Of a stretch of DNA of 64,000 nucleotides, positions 60,060 through 64,000 are shown piece after piece (position 1 is the stretch's first letter; every line of letters begins with the position of its first letter). The stretch is from contig ML769582.1 of assembly GCA_009733575.1 (NCBI GenBank), positions 62,001 to 126,000 of the forward strand. Reading direction: 5' to 3'. The notes under the pieces were generated by a model that saw only the letters and a list, made by a program, of their open reading frames with translations, had not been told where the DNA came from and made no database searches. The DNA comes from Gymnopus androsaceus JB14 (taxonomy: Eukaryota > Basidiomycota > Agaricomycetes > Agaricales > Omphalotaceae). The translations under genes and the position numbers were made by a program.

Positions 60060-60730
60060 ACCGCTGAGATTGACCAAGGCCCCTGCGAGGAAGGTGATGA
60101 GCGATTAGGTGTAGCAAAGGATAAGGAGTGGGGACATACTCTCGCCCTTGAAATAGCAATCTTTAAATCTCTCAAAGACCGCTTTGACGAGATGATCCAG
60201 ACAATCAATGAACTCTACGCGCAAGAGTCAACACTAAACTAGGATGACAGGATGCACAATGTACAAAACTGAACAGCCTTGAGAATGGCAGGATTGAGAG
60301 GCTCCGAGAAACGCGAATGCAACATCTGGGCCTCTGAATGTTTGCTCTCTATCGCTTGAAAGTAATCAAGGCCACTTTTTTTGCCGGTAACTTCACATTG
60401 GAATTTTTTTAGATGATAAAAGGATATTCGCGTAGCGTAAGCCCTGAAAGAATGGCTAAAAACATAGGGGAATAGCAACATACTCATATGTCTCAAAGAT
60501 TTTGCCAGTTTTCTCAAGACAAAAGACATCTTTATTAGGATTCATCTTGAGAGCTGTGAGGAGAGACTCTGAGGGCTGGGATGCTTCAAGCGATCCATGC
60601 CAATGTAAGAGGATTAATTGAAACCTTGCTAGTGTTGAACATGAGCGAGAGAAAGATAGAGCACGGATCACTCCAGTCAGATTCCAGTAGCCTTTTGATT
60701 TGAAGGAGTCTTGAGCTGAGAAGAAGAACC
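60060..60730 (-). pseudogene. Unidentified multi-exon fragment upstream of the KOG1 part
   Basis: Minus-strand segments read SLLTALKMNPNKDVFCLEKT, AYATRISFYHLKKFQ, GLDYFQAIESKHSEAQMLHS, FSEPLNPAILKAV, EFIDCLDHLVKAVFERFKDC and GALVNLSGIK, separated by intron-like gaps. They look like a conserved helical protein, but I cannot name it, and they do not match the N-terminal domain expected for raptor. They may be another gene piece joined to KOG1 near 60,000. Confidence 0.35.
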
Positions 60731-60917
60731 TTTTTGTTCAAAAAGATAATAAAGGTGACACCGGGGACACCGGAAGAGTGTTGAATTGAAAGACAATTGA
60801 CGAGCGCTTATGATGCAGACTACAAGACCAGAGTTGTGAAAGCACATGCCCATAAGTATTGTGCAGTGCAAAGAGTTGAGATTCAATGTGATATGAGATG
60901 TTGAGGGTGTGATTTTG

Positions 60918-61061
60918 CTATGGATGGTGAGTACCATTGGAATCGCATTTCTTCATCATGATATGCTCACATCGCACGTATAGGCAGTACTATGGATGGT
61001 GAGTACCATTGGAATCGCATTTCTTCATCATGATATGCTCACATCGCACGTATAGGCAGTA
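60918..61061. repeat. 72-bp perfect tandem repeat, two copies
   Basis: The unit beginning CTATGGATGGTGAGTACCAT and ending GTATAGGCAGTA occurs twice head to tail (60,918-60,989 and 60,990-61,061) without a visible mismatch. It includes ATTTCTTCATCATGATATG, a short partly palindromic stretch. No gene overlaps it. Confidence 0.9.
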
Positions 61062-61497
61062 ATGACCGAGTACATTGTGAATATTTTTTTGCATTTCTTC
61101 GAGTTTGGCAAGCCCAATCTTCCTGCTCGTTACAAGCAAGATCTTCCTCTCAAAAAATATGATCATCCATTCTATACTGAGAAGTTGTTGTTTGAGCTGC
61201 AAATCTATGTCTACTCATGATAGTGTTGTACCTGCTATCTCATTAGGTATATTTATGCACTTGTGCCAACTTTTCAGCACGACCTTCAACAGATTGTTGG
61301 AATAAGAATCTTTAGATAGTACACATCTTTCTTGTACATGATCTTCAACAGCTTTCCAATGGACATCTGAACTTCACAATTGCTTCCATAAGGTGAATCA
61401 AGCCCTGAAAGCTGAGATGCATTTGGCATTGCCTAGTGTCAACATCTAGTCAACATCTTGAACAAAATCCATGTCCAGCACTCTGAGAAACTTATTT

Positions 61498-61890
61498 TCA
61501 AAAGGCGGAAGACACCGTAGGCTTCAGAGCATCATCATCCTTTAGCACATCTACTTTTGCTAGACGAACATCACCAAGCATAAGCTCTACAATAGACAGC
61601 ATGCTTCGAAGAACTGTAACCAGTTTTTGATGAGGGATGGAGAGATCTCTGAGCGACAAGGTTTTGAGACTACTTCCAGACTTTTCAGGAAAGCCCATAA
61701 ACGCATCCATGGCACCCTTTGGCCAGTTAATGAAAGGATAATCAAACTTCATCGACCCGGCCATGAACTCGAATGATGTGAGATTCGGGAACGCGAGCTG
61801 GTTCAAAACCTTTGCAAGGTCATCTCTGCTTGGAGCGAGATTCTGATCTCCTGCATAAATAGCAGGATCTTCTTGTGAAAAAGACATGCG
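61498..61890 (-). pseudogene. F-box/LRR-type protein remnant
   Basis: An open minus-strand stretch encodes LAFPNLTSFEFMAGSMKFDY, SLKTLSLRDLSIPHQKLVTV and LRSMLSIVELMLGDVRL, with regularly spaced leucines of the kind found in the C-terminal halves of mushroom F-box proteins. No F-box precedes it and the frame ends at about 61,500. It could be the last exon of a broken F-box gene that shares the strand with the hydrolase remnant. Confidence 0.45.
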
Positions 61891-62049
61891 AAAAAGACAT
61901 GCTTAAAATACGGACTCCTTCGTGGATTGTACATTTTGGAGAATTCTCCGGCTCTGGATACGGTGAAGCGAACTCAAGGTAATGATGTAGCGTTGAGACA
62001 ACTTCCAAAAACTGTGGAATACTTGTGAGTCAGTGAATCGATTTGAATA

Positions 62050-62500
62050 AACACCATTGTTTGAAGACTCGGACTCGAAGTGATGATCAAAGTAACAGCT
62101 GGTCCAGGATACATGCGCGGTCATGGTTGCATCGATGGTAGTGTTTCTGGGTCGAGCCATGGGAGGTAATACTTCTTGCCATTGGTATCATAGTTGGGTG
62201 GGAGGGAGTAGTCAAAGGCAGTCTATATGAAGTGAATGAGAAAGAGGTCAAGACCAAAAAAGAACCAGGGATGTACCGTAAAACACTACATCTTTCATGT
62301 ATTCCTCAAGGAGAACCCCGTCCGCGTTAGGTCCGACGAATGCGAGATTCCCTGCAAACAACAACAAAAGAGTCTGTGCGCCCAAACTCCATCCAACCAA
62401 TACCAATCCTCCTTCAAGTTTGGCATCGCCCTTTCTCATCGAGTAGAAGCTTCTTTTTGGGTATCTTTGTGGAAAATTATATGAGCGTTAATCGTAACAG
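62050..62500 (-). pseudogene. Alpha/beta-hydrolase fragment
   Basis: The minus strand reads KLEGGLVLVGWSLGAQTLLL, containing the nucleophile elbow GWSLG. It continues GVLLEEYMKDVVFY and TAFDYSLPPNYDTNGKKYYL with PWLDPETLPSMQP, then after a frame change HVSWTSCYFDHHFES. This matches the middle of fungal alpha/beta-hydrolases of the AB_hydrolase_6 kind. The N-terminal oxyanion part and the C-terminal catalytic histidine are not found. Neighbouring segments up to 63,000 may belong to it but are not assignable. Confidence 0.55.
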
Positions 62501-63770
62501 AGAAAGGGTACTCACCAAATGCTGATTGTCCCCATCAAAAGACAACACAGTAATATCGGAACCAACTGCAGCAGAGGACTCTGAAGACCAACACAGTATC
62601 TTGCATTGGGTGAAAGAGTGCTAAACTCGTTTTTGGAGCAGAGATTTTGGAGGTAAATACGTGCAAGCTCGTCCGAAATGTATAGCACAGGGATATCACA
62701 TGTCGGCTCGTTGAAAGAAGGGTTTGTATCAAGTGGTGAATGACTGGAAACAATCTCCTTGACACGTTGTGATAACTTAGTAGTAGCCATTGTGAATCCT
62801 TCGAGGATAACGTCCGGCTTCCTTCTGATGATGATATCGATGAAGTCGTCTCAGGTTTTGGTATTGGCAAGATTGTCAACAAGATTGTCAACATAGTATT
62901 TGGGGATGGTACTGCCAGCGTCGATGCGGTTTGAGCGTTATCGCCGCTGCATTCTGGTTGGACAAGATACCTGAACATTCGTGTTTGCAGTAATGCAATG
63001 CACAAATTCTTGGCGAGGCAGATATTGATATTAGAGATCTAAATTACCAAGGAAAGGGGACGAGTGATATAAGCCTTTATGAACCTCAAAAATGATTCAA
63101 GTAACTCACCATTCCTCCTCTTCTAATCAACCAACTACGCACCAATCTCTATCCACATACAGAGGAGCTTGGCACGAGACGTGCCTGCAGCAAGATAAAG
63201 GTGGGATGTGTGTATGTGAGACTAAGTGGGACATATTATGACAAGGAAAAATTGGACGCAGCGGAAGCATGAAATGGGATTGGATACTGTAGACTGTGTT
63301 TAAAATTTAGGCCCCAAATTCGGACTCTGTGGGAGATTCATAGCCAACGGCGTAATACGTGGTTGTACTGGGATCCCAAGGACCATGGCAATGGAGAAGA
63401 GACAATTGATGAGCGCTTATGATCGAGCAGCGCTAGTACCTACTTCACCAGCATCAATAACCCAACTCTTGCCGCTAGATTTAATTGTTTGACATTATCC
63501 TGAAACTCTCGCTTCTATTCCAGCTCGTCGCGTAAAACCTCGACAAAGGTTTGGAATAGGAATTTTAGAATTTCATTGTGACGCGGGGCAGAGGAATGGA
63601 TCTGGCGACTAGGTCACCGTTAGATGTTGTAAGAACATCCTTAGGGGCTTTCTATGAACATGTATTGAGGTGCAAAATGGGTAATATTGTTTTCCATTAT
63701 ACAAATTTCTGAGTGTTCCGTTGTTATAACATTACTATGTACAAGAGTTCTTGTGAAATAACATAAGGAA
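62501..63770. other. Region without supported genes
   Basis: Minus-strand frames at 62,512-63,005 are open in two phases but show no motif that I recognise. From 63,010 to 63,770 nothing looks coding. A 23-nt word, GACAATTGATGAGCGCTTAT plus GAT at 63,401-63,423, nearly repeats one at 60,792-60,814. Confidence 0.3.
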
Positions 63771-63773
63771 ATG

Positions 63774-63972
63774 TGTTGAATGAAATAACAATAAGCCTCA
63801 GAACGACACAAGTATAACGGTGTTGAAAGACTCGTATATTAATAAAGAGTAACTACCTGTTGAACGAAATAACAATAAGCTAATAAAGTAATTAGTTTCG
63901 TGAATGAACAGGAAATACTCGAATAAGCTTACCCTCAGAATGACACAAGTATAACAGTGTCGAAAGACTGAG
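63774..63972. repeat. Direct repeat near the right edge
   Basis: A stretch with GAAATAACAATAAGC and then CCTCAGAACGACACAAGTAT followed by AACGGTGTTGAAAGACT (63,774-63,835) recurs in two parts: 63,859-63,880 and 63,930-63,972 (CCTCAGAATGACACAAGTAT, AACAGTGTCGAAAGACT). The second copy is interrupted by about 50 bp. The context is AT-rich and non-coding, and it may be the edge of a repeat element continuing outside the window. Confidence 0.6.
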
Positions 63973-64000
63973 GGCAGCGAATAGCTAACGTCTGTATATA

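Noticed and set aside
60060..60730. Assignment of these exons to the N-terminal caspase-like domain of raptor
   Set aside because: The residues do not match the conserved raptor N-terminal motifs that I know, although they lie directly upstream of raptor sequence.

Overview
The window is nuclear DNA of a basidiomycete fungus, most likely an Agaricomycete mushroom. Genes are split by many 45-65 nt GT-AG introns, and the recognisable proteins are fungal or basidiomycete types: an MLKL-type helical domain fused to a TKL kinase, BTB/POZ proteins, F-box proteins, fungalysin, midasin, RRP5, raptor/KOG1, MED16 and NAA25. I had no database access, so family names come from motif recognition. Exon models were joined by hand, and several were checked by whether the exon lengths sum to a multiple of three.

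Two kinds of gene are interleaved. The first kind is intact and belongs mostly to families that look lineage-specific: two hypothetical proteins (5.8-6.9 and 7.5-9.1 kb), a pair of BTB paralogues with matching exon structure (10.7-11.8 kb on +, 35.7-36.8 kb on -), a small membrane-anchored protein (14.3-14.6 kb), a large nuclear-looking protein with an acidic tail (18.6-20.4 kb), an F-box protein (37.3-38.6 kb) and an MLKL-type helical-domain kinase (44.6-47.6 kb). Both BTB genes and the acidic-tail gene have a strong TATAAAAG box and, upstream of it, a promoter segment that is itself tandemly duplicated and carries CTTTGTG/CACAAAG motifs.

The second kind is a graveyard of conserved housekeeping or enzyme genes, all truncated, frameshifted, fused or carrying stops. 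By region: a CaMKK/SAK1-type kinase lacking its N-lobe, followed by a mosaic of P-type H+-ATPase, ATG17-like and inverted kinase pieces (0-4.8 kb); a 5'-truncated MED16 (12.4-14.2 kb); NAA25 fused to an FAD oxidase fragment (14.7-17.0 kb); two fungalysin copies that end just before the HExxH zinc motif (21.1-23.4 kb); a midasin/MDN1 copy with nonsense codons and an internal 1.64-kb tandem duplication (23.8-35.6 kb); a zinc-finger factor fragment joined to NDUFS2 (39.9-41.0 kb); a HAD dehalogenase fragment (42.9-43.6 kb); degenerate kinase copies on both sides of the intact kinase (42.2-42.9 and 48.8-49.5 kb) with an ECH1-like isomerase remnant between; an Old-Yellow-Enzyme 3' fragment (50.6-51.0 kb); raptor/KOG1 split in two by a frameshifted RRP5 copy (51.3-60.0 kb); and F-box and alpha/beta-hydrolase remnants (61.5-62.5 kb).

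MDN1, RRP5 and KOG1 are normally essential and single-copy, so functional copies presumably lie elsewhere and this locus looks like a sink for duplicated gene segments. Premature stops repeatedly replace an expected CGA arginine codon with TGA, as expected from cytosine deamination at CpG in silenced DNA. Other structural features are a run of hairpins with TTCAGC/GCTGAA arms near 49.5 kb, a 72-bp tandem repeat at 60.9 kb and direct repeats at the right edge. I recognised no tRNA, rRNA, CRISPR array or transposase gene.
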